Source: Anthopleura xanthogrammica (lineage: Eukaryota; Cnidaria; Anthozoa; Actiniaria; Actiniidae). Taken from it: a DNA stretch of 64,000 bases. Below are positions 13,401-24,566 of the stretch, one piece after another; within the stretch, counting starts at the first letter, position 1, and each line of letters starts with the position of its first letter. The translations under genes were made by a program, and so were the position numbers. The DNA lies in contig OZ025216.1 of assembly GCA_964019055.1 (NCBI GenBank), positions 7,367,414 to 7,431,413 of the forward strand, read 5' to 3'. The notes beneath the pieces are model-generated. The model saw only the letters and a list, made by a program, of their open reading frames with translations. It made no database searches and was not told the origin of the DNA.

Positions 13401-14344
13401 ATTGAACTCATTTTGAAAACTGACCTTTCAATAAGAAGTTCCAATACATCATGTACATCAGCAAATGCCCGATAAGTTGATAAGAAAGCCATAAGATAAC
13501 CAGGATCCATGTCTTCGGACAGAGAATCCTTCTCTGACACTAAATTATCTACAAGTTTCTTCAAAGTTCCTGCTTTGATTTTCCGTACAAGAATTGTTTC
13601 CCACTGTAAGTGAGATACTGGTTCTTCGCTGATATCCACTAAATAATTACCACTACGACGATAGCGAACCTTCTTCAGAGATACTTCATAGACAGCTCCG
13701 TCTTCTCTCTCCTCGCGAAAGAACGAGCTCTAAATTATAAAATACAAAAGAGAAGGCTGTGATGGAAAAACAAAGTACACGTGCTGTAATAATATGAAAA
13801 GATGTTATATGATCACGCACATCAATAATGTATTCAAACTTCTGTTTATTTGAAATTCATAGACGAACGCCGGTCTAGCTAGTCCCACACATTATGAGCT
13901 TATTGCAAAAAAATATATAAACATTCTTATGATCCAATAAATGTTATGGTCGTATAAAGTAGAGATTAAAGAACTCAATATTTGATTCAAAATTAAAAAT
14001 ATGTCACCAGCAGCGATCGAGAAAGCTAAGTTAATAAAGCATTTATCACCAGACAATGCAGAGCATATTAATGGTCATAATTTATACATTTCTTCTCACG
14101 GCTTCTAACATTCAATTACTGTTAACATACTTAATATTACTTGATATTGTTATTAAAAAAACTGAACAGAACAACTCAAAGTAAAAGGTCCCACAAGTAG
14201 TGGAAAAATAATATCCAAGTAAAACTAGTAGAAATCGTTGTCAAATACCAGTAGATTGGAAGGGAATATCGCTTACTTGTACGAAGGTTTATGCCCTAAC
14301 ATACTAACCTGAGCTGGCGGCGATGGCGTAGTAACAGCCTTCAT
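3548..14344 (-). CDS. RALGDS: RalGDS/RGL-family Ral guanine-nucleotide exchange factor
   Basis: A Ras effector that catalyses GDP/GTP exchange on Ral GTPases at membranes. Sixteen exons join in phase to 679 residues: 14344-14309, 13729-13425, 11758-11723, 10941-10748, 10343-10192, 9145-8927, 8216-8113, 8024-7940, 7771-7682, 6759-6670, 6578-6546, 6409-6288, 4874-4778, 4458-4189, 4110-3999, 3642-3548. Domain order is RasGEF_N (about 40-190), catalytic RasGEF (about 220-495) and RA (about 590-679), as in vertebrate RalGDS/RGL. Diagnostic runs are [62 protein letters not shown] and NVYYAVN. The Met chosen at 14344 opens a 12-codon exon that splices in frame; alternative 5' exons are possible. Odd points: 33- and 36-nt micro-exons, and I do not see the SYNLSCELEP-like segment that normally ends the GEF domain. 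Family assignment is firm; which paralogue is not. Confidence 0.93.
5783..6170. repeat. Degenerate GTGGGG-rich repeat in a Ral GEF intron
   Basis: About 390 bp of the plus strand is G/T-rich with GGTGGGG-type motifs. It includes three imperfect copies of a 66-69 bp unit around 5838, 5904 and 5973. It lies in the 4875-6287 intron. The C-rich strand encodes a long Thr/Pro/His open frame that is only a consequence of the composition. Confidence 0.8.
6790..7203. mobile_element. MITE-like element with 60-bp terminal inverted repeats
   Basis: The left end (AGAGGGAAACTTCTTAAT, then GCGCGCGATGTGTGAATTCC and GGTTGGGCTATTTTTAG) is repeated in reverse complement at 7141-7203 with about five differences. 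The interior has no coding sequence, so this is a non-autonomous DNA element of about 414 bp. It sits in the intron between the 7771-7682 and 6759-6670 exons. Confidence 0.75.
9260..9506. repeat. CCCAACCA octamer array, about 31 copies
   Basis: An uninterrupted tandem array of an 8-bp unit lies in the Ral GEF intron between 9145 and 10192. All minus-strand frames stay open and spell Gly/Trp/Val repeats. They are not part of the gene, because the flanking exons splice across in phase. Confidence 0.95.
9811..10062 (-). mobile_element. AATAGGCAATGTG element, copy A
   Basis: One of three copies of a 235-250 bp inverted-repeat element (others at 32566-32799 and 45119-45366). Termini read AATAG(C/G)C(G/A)ATGTGCAT, and just inside are inverted copies of ACTCACTTTCCCA next to GCTTTGTG. 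It is opposite in orientation to the other two copies and has no coding capacity. Confidence 0.8.
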
Positions 14345-16570
14345 GATTAGGGATCTAACACCTTACTTTTTGTTTTTCTTATTCGCCTCATCACGGCAGA
14401 TACCGATAACTAAGACCGGGGAACTACGACATTATAACATGATCAGAAGTGTCGAGCTAGGACCGTATTCACTGTCGTTGCAGCATGACATGATAAATTT
14501 GATACCGCAAAACACGTCACCCGCGTCAATCAGGAGATTTCACTTCCGGTGTCACTTAGTTTTCTTCATGCAAGAGCAATTTTCATGTTTTTACGTGCTG
14601 GTTTTTTTTTGGTGTTCTCATCTCAGCATCATGATGTCACTAGTCATTTCACTAGTTTTGCCAGTAATAGTTCCATTAGTTTTTAGTTGCCGTTAATCAT
14701 ACTAGCAATCTTTGGTGCATTTTTCACCGCCTGTGATTAAAAATAACGCGAAGAAAAGAACGGCCAGAATCAAACCTTCATCAGCTGAACATGACTGAAC
14801 TATTAATCTCGCTTATTGCGCCCAGGCAAAAGGTTTCGGTAATGTTGAAAGTAAAGCTTGTTGTTGTTGTTTAGAGAGACGTCAGGTTCCGTTCAAATTC
14901 AGTGATAACACAGGCAAGGTTTCGAAGGCGTCAGGGGCTGATCAATAGACCCTATAAAAAAAAAGCCATAGAAAACGATCATGTAATTCCACTACATTCC
15001 TGGCCGTCCAGCATTAATATTTGAGAAAGACATACTCACATTAGTAATTCAGGGGCGTAGCTAGGACATTTTGGGAAGTACGCACGGGTTCCCATGGCCT
15101 CAAACACTCCCAACCCAAAAGTAAAGTTTTTACTTCCCATACATAAGCAAATCTGGGAAAACAATTGGGAATTTCTATATTATGCACGTGCATATTTGCG
15201 TAAAGGAAGCTACGCCCCATGTGATTTAGCAACAGTGCTCTTCCACAAACGCCTGAATAGTTACAGCCTTTTGAAATATTTTCGGCTCTGCATTATAACT
15301 CTACAGATATTTGCCTTTCTACTTTGAACCCGGGCACGTTTACTAATCCCCCGGGGGGGGGGGGGGGGGGGGTACTTCTAACCATATTGTACGGGGATGC
15401 TCCGCCCAGACTCTCAACCCCTTACCCTTTTCTATACCAAATTTCAGCAAAAAGGTACCCCTTTTATATACCATTTTACCTGAAAAAGTACCCCTTTCGT
15501 ATACTTTTGAAGAAAAGCTACCCTTTTTATACCAAAACCGCACAAATTTCCACCCCTTTTCTATACGTGCGGCCTGAAAAAAGTACCCCTTTCGGGCGGA
15601 GCATCCCCGTATAGTCCATTATAGGGAGTACCCCCCCCCCCCGGACTAAACCAGTAGTGGTATTCCACTAGTTGGTGGCAAACTATAGGACCCCACCTTT
15701 TTGCATAAGGCCCTTAATGTAGAACAATGTAGAACACTTTTTGCCCGCACAACACTAAATACGGCATTATTATCATTATTATATCCCTCCAAAAACAAGC
15801 CCATCCAAACGGTACAGATACATATTAAGCCCAGCGGCTTTAGTTTTTGCTGTTTTAATACGGTATGCAGGGAATGGCAGATTTCCGAGAGCATCAAGAT
15901 GTGCTCTGTGGAGAACGCCATCAGTATTTTGAAAACAGGCTAAACTAAGGTTATAGATATACGATGCATAACGTGAACTCATACTGTTCACGGACCGTCA
16001 TCTCAATTCTCAGACGACTTCAGTGTTGGCATGTGTTGTAGTTTCTCAAATCTCCTCCGATGCACCTACTTTCCTATATCGTGCCAGAGGTACATGCAGA
16101 ATACATGCAAACGGACCACGGCATATTGACCCTAGATCCGCCCTTGTTTTAAAATCCAGTTGTCAGTCTGTCTTTAACCTGCGTGCATCCAAACATAACT
16201 GTGGTTAAGTCACCGTCTTAACCAGAGGTAAAGTCGGGTTGCACGCAAGCTATCCTGTTCTGTTTGGTTGGTTGGTTGTTCGTGCACTCCCTCTTCGCTA
16301 CCATCTAGATGATCATAATGTTACACCGACACATACAGCTGTTTGATCTTCTTTTAATGAACAAAGAACATTTTCATTCACTTTCTAAAACTCCACTTTA
16401 CCTCACTGTCAAGCTAATAACAGCTAAAACTTTGTTTCCTCAAATCAACAATCATTTAGTGTTAAGAGAGGATATTTTCAAGTTTACTAATATTTTTGAC
16501 AACACACTAGGTGGGAAATGAATTACACTTCAGTTCATTAAAAACAAAACTGGAAAATGTGTACTACATG
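14345..16570. other. Spacer between the Ral GEF start and the prefoldin gene end
   Basis: No exon found. The part just above 14344 should hold the Ral GEF promoter and 5' untranslated region, but I see no clear TATA box. The spacer also carries the inverted-repeat element at 15336-15650. Nothing else stands out. Confidence 0.5.
15336..15650. mobile_element. Inverted-repeat element with poly(G)/poly(C) ends
   Basis: The left part (a long G run, GTACTTCTAACCAT, then ACGGGGATGCTCCGCCC) is mirrored on the right (GGGCGGAGCATCCCCGTATAG, then GGGAGTAC and a C run). The centre holds several loose repeats of TACCCCTTTTATATACC. This is a MITE-like structure without coding capacity. Confidence 0.65.
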
Positions 16571-19500
16571 TTAAGCTTTCATTGCAGCCTTTGTAATAGC
16601 TTGTTGGTAATCTTGTTGTAGCTTGTTCAGGCTTTCTCTGCTACTAGATTGCTTTTTCTCTGTGTCTTTTATTTGAACATCCTGCCTTTTACTGAAAAAC
16701 AAAAGTATATTCAGGCTTGCATTTCTCAGCTATGGAATTACGTTAGTACTGTAAGTATAGAGTTTTTATCCCACACCAAAAAAAACTACAGCAAACCAGT
16801 GCAGAATGCTGATAATGCATGGTATATTTGGTGGCATTGCGCCATTTCTTCTCATCTTTTTCTTCTTCTTTTTCACAATTTTGTAAATCCTTGAATTCAT
16901 AGTTTTTAACCTAAGATATATGAGTATGTAATAAAGCTAATATTATAAAACTGATCAGGCATTGTGGTGTTTTGCATTTCTTGACAAATGGTTAGGTATG
17001 GTGTGAGATAGAATAGTTATACAATTAACACTTATTGACGGGGACCAAGAGAAACTGTTTTTTGTGGTCCTGAGACAACGATGTTTCCCGAGGCGTAGCC
17101 GAGGGACCACAAAACACACTGCTTTCCTGAGGTTCCAGTTAATAACTGTTTTGTTATAAACCAACTGTCAAAGAACAAAAAAAAAATATTGAATCTTTTA
17201 ATTATTTGGTATTAAAAACTTAGAAAAAGTTAGGTTTCCAGTGAAATCACTTCCAGTTTTGTTATTTCCCAGTGATAACATATTGTTGCCCGCTGAGAGC
17301 CATAGCCATTCACATTCATGTGATACTCTCTCGACCAATCAGAGTACCAGAAAAATGGGCTTTGACAGTTCGTATATCACAATGCTTTTTCATGATGGAA
17401 TATCCCATTAGTCACTTGTATTTTCTTTGTAAACACTAGGAAGGCATGGTCTGTGTACTATGGTATGCCACTCAAAACCATTATATAACTACATGTATAG
17501 TATGTATTTATAATCAAGCAAACAGTACTCAGACATGTATACACATAATCAAAAGTAAAAAAAAAATTGCTGATAAATTGGTACTTGCTAGCCAACACAT
17601 TTTTCATACAAATCCTTATAAAATATTCTATTGCAGTTCAATGCACTAGTTAAAGTGTATTGGATTTAATGTATTTGCATATTTTTGTGCACTGGCTTTT
17701 GTACTGTATGTTAAAACATTTTGATGCAATGCTTTTGTAAGTGAAACCTTTTGAATAATTTTCTTGAGCCTTGACCGTCCATTTTTAATGGTCAAGAACT
17801 GTGCCGAGACCCCTTTACTGTCCCGGATTTAAGGGAGTCCCGTGACTGTCCATTTTTTAATGGTCAAGAACTGTGCCGAGACCCCTTTACTGTCCCGGAT
17901 TTAAGGGAGTCCCATGACCGTCCGTTTTTTAATGGTCAAGAACTGTGCCGAGACCCCTTTACTGTCCCGGATTTAAGGGAGTCCCGTGACCATCCATTTT
18001 TTAATGGTTAAGAACTGTGCTGAGACCCCCTTACTGTCCCGGATTTAAGGGAGTCCCGTGACCATCCATTTTTTAATGGTTAAGAACTGTGCTGAGACCC
18101 CTTTACTGTCCCGGATTTAAGGGAGTCCCGTGACCATCCATTTTTTAATGGTTAAGAACTGTGCTGAGACCCCCTTACTGTCCCAGATTTAAGTAAGTCG
18201 CATGACCATCCATTTTTAATGGTCAAGAACTGTGCTATGACCCCCTTACTGTCCCGGATTTAAGGGAGTTAACTTTGATTGCGAGCTACATAAGACCTCA
18301 TCATATGAAACTATATTTTTGTCCATTACAATTCTAAGATAATATGCTAATATTTCACAACTTACATTTCTCCTGATATGTATTCAATTCTCTTTGCCAC
18401 AGTCTGCTTTGCTTCTTCTAAGTCTTGTTTAACTAATACTGGCCCTATCAATTTGTAAACTTCACCACTTGATTCAATTTTTTCCAATTCCTGTCAATAA
18501 AGAATAAAATTGGAATGAACTGATGAACTGAATGCTGAATAACTGATATGAATAAACCAGTTACTTAAGGATGTTCATGGTCATTGTACACGTGCACCCT
18601 TTCTATATGCGAGATTTGTGTGTGTGCACTCATTGTGATGAAGTCATTTACGTTTTGATAGATACAAAGTCGGGGACCCCCTTTTTTATTTCATTTTTTG
18701 AAAGCACTTTATAATACCTTACATAATAACAGAAATTTTTTTTAATCTGACGATGGGATGAAATCTAAATCACATATTTCATGCATAAATCACATATTTC
18801 TTGAACAGAATTTCACTTAAAGTGAAGGCTATAAGTCCCCTCGTACACTGTAGCCCAATATCTTTTCATATTTTATATTTTACAAGACAAGTGTCAATAC
18901 CATTACAACATTTATCATTTTTTTAGCAATAAGGAAAGCCAACATTCTCTTCTGATTTATTCTCTTATCTCTTGAAATTTAATATGACATGACAGAAAAG
19001 ATGGCCTTTATTAACATGCACATTCAATACACAGAATGGAAAATCCTCAGAGCATTTTGTACTTAGCATTCATCCCACAAGAAGGCACACAAGACTAGCA
19101 TAGAACTGAAGACATGGATACAACTCTTAAGGCCCATCTACACCCTGATATTGTTGGCCTGATTCTTCGTCAGAATATGTTGGGAAGCAAATCATGATGA
19201 TTTGCTTCCTGATTGTGTTGGGACGATGAATCAGGCAGACAAATCGCAATGTGTATTTCCCGCTTTACTCTCAAGAGAATGACAATGGAGGGCCAGGGAA
19301 TCACACTTAGTCAAGGTCTTTGCTTTTTACATGTAACAAAGTTCACATGTGTAATGAGTACCACTCTATCAGCACCCAGCCTTTTTGGGTGGAGACAAAC
19401 TCCCCAAACACGTCTGTACCATAATCTCAGAGTTAAGAAATGAAGAAAGCTAAAAAAGTGTTATTTATTAGATCCAAAGTGTAATTTTTTCTCCATTCTT

Positions 19501-19970
19501 TTGATCAAATCTTGTCAAATTGTTCGGACAATAATCAAGTAAGCTTACATGTACATCGCTTTGGCACACTGTCGGCAAGGCCACTAGCCAGCCAAACTCA
19601 ACTGTCAAACACAAAATTCAATCCTTCAAAATGTTCAGTAGGAAGACTCAAGACGAAAAGTCTTACTTTTAATATTTAGCCCTACAGGACTAAACATTTT
19701 TTTTTGAAATAAAGAAACCAGTAAGTTACCTCCTTAACGACATTGTTTTCCGTGAGCTGAGCATCAAGTTGCTGCCTTGTAGTGACTGACTTCTGCAAAT
19801 CTGCAAGAAAATATGAAGTCAATAAACAAGAAGAAACCAAAACTCGATAGCTAAGAGACTCATTGACGTTTTTATAATATATTTCAAGCAAGATTACCTT
19901 TTTGGACCCCTTTAAACTTCTCCAACTCACTCTGGATCTGCTGTTGAATTCTTTCTACATTTGCCGCCAT
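16571..19970 (-). CDS. PFDN6: Prefoldin subunit 6
   Basis: A beta-type subunit of the cytosolic prefoldin hexamer, which captures nascent actin and tubulin and passes them to the CCT chaperonin. Four exons (19970-19898, 19800-19730, 18490-18366, 16691-16571) join in phase to 129 residues, the same length as human PFDN6. Diagnostic runs are QLDAQLTENNVVKEEL (the hinge between the N-terminal helix and the hairpin), VYKLIGPVLVKQDLEEAK and the C-terminal coiled coil ending in MKA. The N- and C-terminal thirds are heptad-rich helices, as in the family. The start Met is the first in the open frame and directly faces the SURF1 start across 119 bp. The 1.67-kb last intron carries a 72-bp tandem array and a mobile-element copy. 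Confidence 0.96.
17025..17165. mobile_element. CTTATTGACTGG-type inverted-repeat element, copy 1
   Basis: The right part, read on the minus strand, gives TTATAACAAAACAGTTATT, then ACTGGAACCTCAGG and AAAGCAGTGTGTTTTGTG. The same series occurs on the plus strand at 22445-22568 in SURF1. The left end mirrors it loosely (CTTATTGACGGGGACC). It lies in the last intron of the prefoldin gene. Confidence 0.6.
17763..18270. repeat. 72-bp tandem repeat, about 7 copies
   Basis: The unit contains GACC(G/A)TCCATTTTTTAATGG, TCAAGAACTGTGC, GAGACCCC, TTACTGTCCCGGATTTAAGG and GAGTCCCGT. Starts fall at about 17773, 17844, 17916 and then every 71-72 bp. Each unit carries an internal dyad (TTGACC...CCATT...AATGG...GGTCAA) that could form a hairpin. 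It is entirely intronic, in the prefoldin gene. Confidence 0.9.
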
Positions 19971-20089
19971 CTTGCAATTTTCTTAAAGTTTGGGCTCCCT
20001 GTGGATGGAATGCCTATCGCGGGCTCACACTAGGGACGGGAAGGAACGCCTGGTTATTATGATCATTGAGTGTTGCAGATGACATAACC
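19971..20089. promoter_or_regulatory. Probable bidirectional promoter, PFDN6/SURF1
   Basis: Only 119 bp separate the two divergent start codons, so both promoters and both 5' untranslated regions must overlap here or lie in the coding ends. It has no TATA box and a moderate GC content, as is usual for housekeeping bidirectional promoters. Confidence 0.65.
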
Positions 20090-23000
20090 ATGTTCGTTAT
20101 AAGGAGAGGTCTTCGTAATTTGCGTATTATTAAAGGTAACTCGTGAAATAATGATCTGTGGTACAATTATTGTACATTTTGATAAGTTTTTTCTTGCCCT
20201 CTGGTATCGATTTTTTATAGATCCTATGCGAAAACCCCTTTCATGGACACAAATCTCAGTGATGTCTTTTTTCTGTTTTTAATACGTATTTTTTGAATTC
20301 TCATAATTAAGCCTTAACTTCTCATGAATTTAATACTTTAACCTCAAACGTTCTAATATTTTTATACCATTCTAACCTGTAATTTGCTAATATTGATGAA
20401 ATATATTTAAAAAAAAGAGCAGACAAAAAACTGTACATGATTGTCGTTTTAATGACAATACCTCGAAATATATTGTATATGTGCTGCATCATATCCTAAT
20501 AATAATGATAACAAAACAGTACTTATAGAGCGTATTCTGTTACCTCAATGAGCTATGGTACGTAGTTATAAATTAAGAGTATGCTGATTGAAAAAGTAGA
20601 GTTTTCAGTAACGAGTTAAATTTGGTAAAGTTGTTAGATTTTCTGATAGTGTCTGGTAATTAGTTCCATTGTGTAGGGCCAGCAACTGAGAAAAAATATT
20701 CATATTATATATATATATATTTCCAAACAAGCCAATTATATAATGCCAAATTTCACATGCATTATGTACTGACAATTATAAGTACCAGTAATCACTTTGC
20801 CTCTATTTTTCATTATGGTCCAGAAAATGCAGCTGTGAGATGCTTTCTCTCCAGTACAGCACAACGAAAACCTGGAAATGAATCAAAAATGCAGTACTTG
20901 CTACTAGGCATTCCAATAACAGCATTTGGGCTTGGAACCTGGCAGGTCCAACGACTCAGTTGGAAGAAAGGTCTGATAAAAGACATGGAAAGTAGAACTA
21001 CTATGGAACCGCTGTCTATGCCAGACAGGTGAGTCATCTCTGGTATTCTATAATTTGGTTACACATCTTTAAAGTGCCTATCAACCCTGATGGTTTAGTT
21101 TGAAAATCAATTCTACATGTAGGCTGATCAAAGTCAGGGCATATGCCAGGGGAAAGCAAGAAAAACAATTTCCTTTCATTTTATTTCATTGAAATTACAA
21201 GAGGTAATTAATAAAGTTTAAAAGTTACAAATTAAACCATGAATCAAGGGAATTTCCTAGCAAACTCTACTCACATGCAGTGTCAATTGTCCAGGAATCA
21301 ATCCTGAGATGCCAGAGGTGAGAGACTCAAGTGCACTATGGCTACACACTTAGTGCCAATAAAAGGTGTTTCTGAATAACATGCATGGTCAACTTGTAAC
21401 CCTATACTCATGGGTTTGTAGATTTTCTAATGTTTTGGTTGCCAGTCTTAAAAGTTAAATTATCATATTTCTAATTATAGAATTGAAGGTTTGGACAGCT
21501 CATCCCTTGAATATCATCGCATAAGATTAAAGGGAAAATTTGACCATTCGTTTGAGTTTCATGTGTTGCCAAGGTCCCTTAATGAAGACACACATTCAGG
21601 TGGACTTGGTAAAAAGCCAAAAACGGGAGCTCATATTTTTACTGTGTTTGTTTTGTCAGGAAGTGGGTAAGTTTGATGTTATTTGCTTTTAGAATGGGTT
21701 GCAATAATAGAATACAGGTACTTGATATCCAGGCTTAGAATGTTGAACTACATTAATTAATTAGGACTTCCAACTAGTGCATACAGCAAAGATTAGGTTA
21801 ATTTAAAGCACTTTCCCCAAGGGTATATTTAAGCCATGTTCACAGGCATAATAATAATACTTGCAAGCTGATTTGTCCCAAAGTAGAACTGTTTTCATAT
21901 TATGACAGAATGATACTGTTTCCTGTTAGAGAAAGATAATGCTTCTCAATTACTTGATTTAAATTTATAATATTACGTTATAATGTTTTCGATTCAGAGA
22001 AAGAATTCTAGTTAACAGAGGTTGGGTACCCATGAACAAAATAGATGCAGAGAAAAGAAAGGCTGGACAGGTACATATACTATGTTTATAATGATGTCAT
22101 AATCCATTAGTAACTGCTAATAATGTACATATACATCTTCATATTAAATGAAGTGTCATCATCATCATCATTGTTGTTGTAATCATCATTATTATCATTC
22201 AAATATTGGTGAAGGGAAACATGGTCATAATATACCAAGTGTAAAAGTTAAAGTCCTTTTTTTCACTCATCTCATTGGCCAAGAGAAGGCGTCACAAGAT
22301 GTTAATCAAATTTCCCTTTTTCCCGGCAACCCTTCTGGGTGGGCAACATTTCATTTATATTTCCCATGAATAACAAAACTTGAAATGATTTCACTGGAAA
22401 TGTATGTTTTTCTAAGTTTTTAAAATCGAATAATCAAAATATCGAATAACTGTTTTGTGTTCGTTGTCACTTGTTATATAACAAAACACTTATTGACTGG
22501 AACCTCAGGAAAGCAGTGTGTTTTGTGCATTGTCTGCTTCTCTTATTCCCAGTCAATAAGTATTATAAATAAATAGAAATACTATTTCAGTCATCTATTT
22601 AATGATAAAGGTTGAATACGACGTTTGACACGCTCTTGAAGTTAAGCCCAATATTTTTTTTCCTAGATTGAGGATGAGATCGAACTGGTGGCATTTATTC
22701 GAAAAAATGAAAAGGTAATAAAACAGTTTAGTGCACGTGCGCTCATTTGTGATGACGTCATTTGAAAGTTTTGATGAGCAAAATATTAAGAAAACAAGTT
22801 TGGTTTTCAAACATTTCATAAGCCGGTATTTATCTTATATCATAAAATATTTGAGACATAACGCGCGTGCTGATAGGCTAGATGCTATGATTATATCACA
22901 TGATATCAGAGGGCTGAGACACGCTAGCGCAAAGTGGTTGAAAAATACTTAGACGTTTCGTGTTCCAAAGCTTGCTCCTCTCGTGCTCTACAGCTCCCAG

Positions 23001-24566
23001 CGTGCTTATATCACAGAGCAATGCAGAGACCTGCGCGCGTTTTATATAAATGAAATACATACAGTATTTGATGGATGTTATTGTTTTCCTAAGTTCTAAA
23101 AAATACAAATTTTCGCAGTTTTCTTCATGTTGTTGCTGTTTTTCAAGTGACGGTGGGGCAATTATTGGGTCATTTTCTAGATTTGTATGAAAATGAGGAC
23201 GATTATTTTATATTTCAGTAAAACATGGCTTCTTTTTGACTGCTCGTTTGCGTTCGCGCGTTTTTTTTTTTTTTACCGTTAATCATTAAGGGTGAACTTT
23301 TACGCAATCTGATGGCGCTTAATGATTTCGGTGAACCAAATTTTTTATTTACTAATTTTACTACTTACATTTTGCACTTTCATCATGCAAATTTTCAGAA
23401 AAATCTGGTGATAGGATCTTTTGCCCATAAATAGATCTTATTAACCTCGTTTGAGGTCCGTACCGTAAGTTATGAACCGAGTTTTTTCCACTCCCTTATG
23501 GCCCAAGCGCGTATCGCTCGGGCCTTAAAAAAGTGGAAAAACGAGGATCCATAACTTACCGACCGAGCAAACGAGGTTATTAATATGTATTTATTATATG
23601 GCAAGGCTAGGGGAGACAATTGTGATTTCCGGTCCGTACCGTAAGTTATGGACCGCAAATTGACCAATCATAGCGCGTGAAATTACCTTGCTATATAATA
23701 AACGTCCTTAATCAAAATATGCAACAATGACATTTACTTGTATGTAGCATATTTCCAACGATGTTTTTGTTGTGACTGTCAAGTGACTGTCATTTTTGTC
23801 TCCCAGCGTGCTCCCTTTGCTCCAAAGAATAATGTAGCGAAGAACCGATGGCATTTTCGTGATGTAGCAACCATGGCGGAGATAGCTAATTGTCTTCCTA
23901 TACAAGTTGATGCTGATGCTGGTAAATAAGTCCGAAGCAATTGAATATACGAAACGTATTACACCCATTTTCATAATCATGCGACCTTCACAGCCTAAAT
24001 CCCCATTCACACCAACTAACCTTGGTATTTATTTATTAATTGTGGTAAGACATTATTTAGAACTCTGTCCTATATGGTCTCTTGGTAAAATACAATTTTG
24101 TTATTCTCTTGTTTTAGGCAGCACGTTACCAGATGGGCCAGTTGGTGGGCAGACGCAGGTGCGGTTAAGGAATGAACATCTGCAATATATCTTTACATGG
24201 TAAGACTCAATGTTGAAATGTCTAGTTTTTTGCTAGGCAACAGGTAGGAATTTATTTGCCTGTGCATGAGTAGAAAAGGGTTGATTATAAACCTAATCCA
24301 CCATAATGGTACTGAGATGTGCATCCATTACGACAGCGCTTACAACCACGGCAGCAGTTGCGCAGTTCGGTAACAGTGTATTTTCAAGCCTGGGGATGTA
24401 TCGTTTATCATATCGTTGCTTACTCAGCAGTTCTTTACCCAGATACGTTACTAATTTGTCTTGATACTAACTTTATTCATTCTTCTATTGCAGGTACGCA
24501 CTGTCTGCTGCTACAGCTTATATGTTCTACAGACTAAAAAAGAAGCCCCATACGTCTTTTGGATAA
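20090..24566 (+). CDS. SURF1: SURF1, mitochondrial cytochrome c oxidase assembly factor
   Basis: An inner-membrane protein needed for an early step of complex IV assembly. Eight exons (20090-20135, 20824-21028, 21481-21666, 21998-22070, 22667-22714, 23807-23921, 24118-24199, 24494-24566) join in phase to 275 residues. The first exon starts [15 protein letters not shown], an Arg-rich amphipathic mitochondrial presequence. It joins the next exon exactly in phase, so I prefer it to a Met at 20757 in the retained upstream frame. The first membrane helix is at about 40-57 ([16 protein letters not shown]), the second at about 253-264 ([12 protein letters not shown]). Conserved core runs are [16 protein letters not shown], and GGPVGGQT-like [18 protein letters not shown]. 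This is a complete gene slightly shorter than human SURF1 (300 aa), mostly at the N-terminus. Confidence 0.95.
22445..22568. mobile_element. CTTATTGACTGG-type inverted-repeat element, copy 2
   Basis: ATAACAAAACACTTATTGAC, TGGAACCTCAGG and AAAGCAGTGTGTTTTGTG match the element at 17025-17165 in reverse orientation. The right end, CCCAGTCAATAAGTATTATA, mirrors the left. It is in SURF1 intron 4. Confidence 0.6.
23440..23690. mobile_element. Inverted-repeat element in SURF1 intron 5
   Basis: AACCTCGTTTGAGGTCCG with CCGTAAGTTATG on the left is mirrored by CATAACTTACCGACCGAGC with AAACGAGGTTATTAAT around 23550-23583. A second GTACCGTAAGTTATGGACCG occurs near 23636. The phrase GACCGAGCAAACGAGG also occurs near 10651, so this is a dispersed family. 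Confidence 0.55.

Noticed and set aside
20757..20823. Met at 20757 as the SURF1 start
   Set aside because: The exon at 20090-20135 gives a typical mitochondrial presequence and joins at 20824 in perfect phase; the 20757 frame contains the acceptor and polypyrimidine tract.
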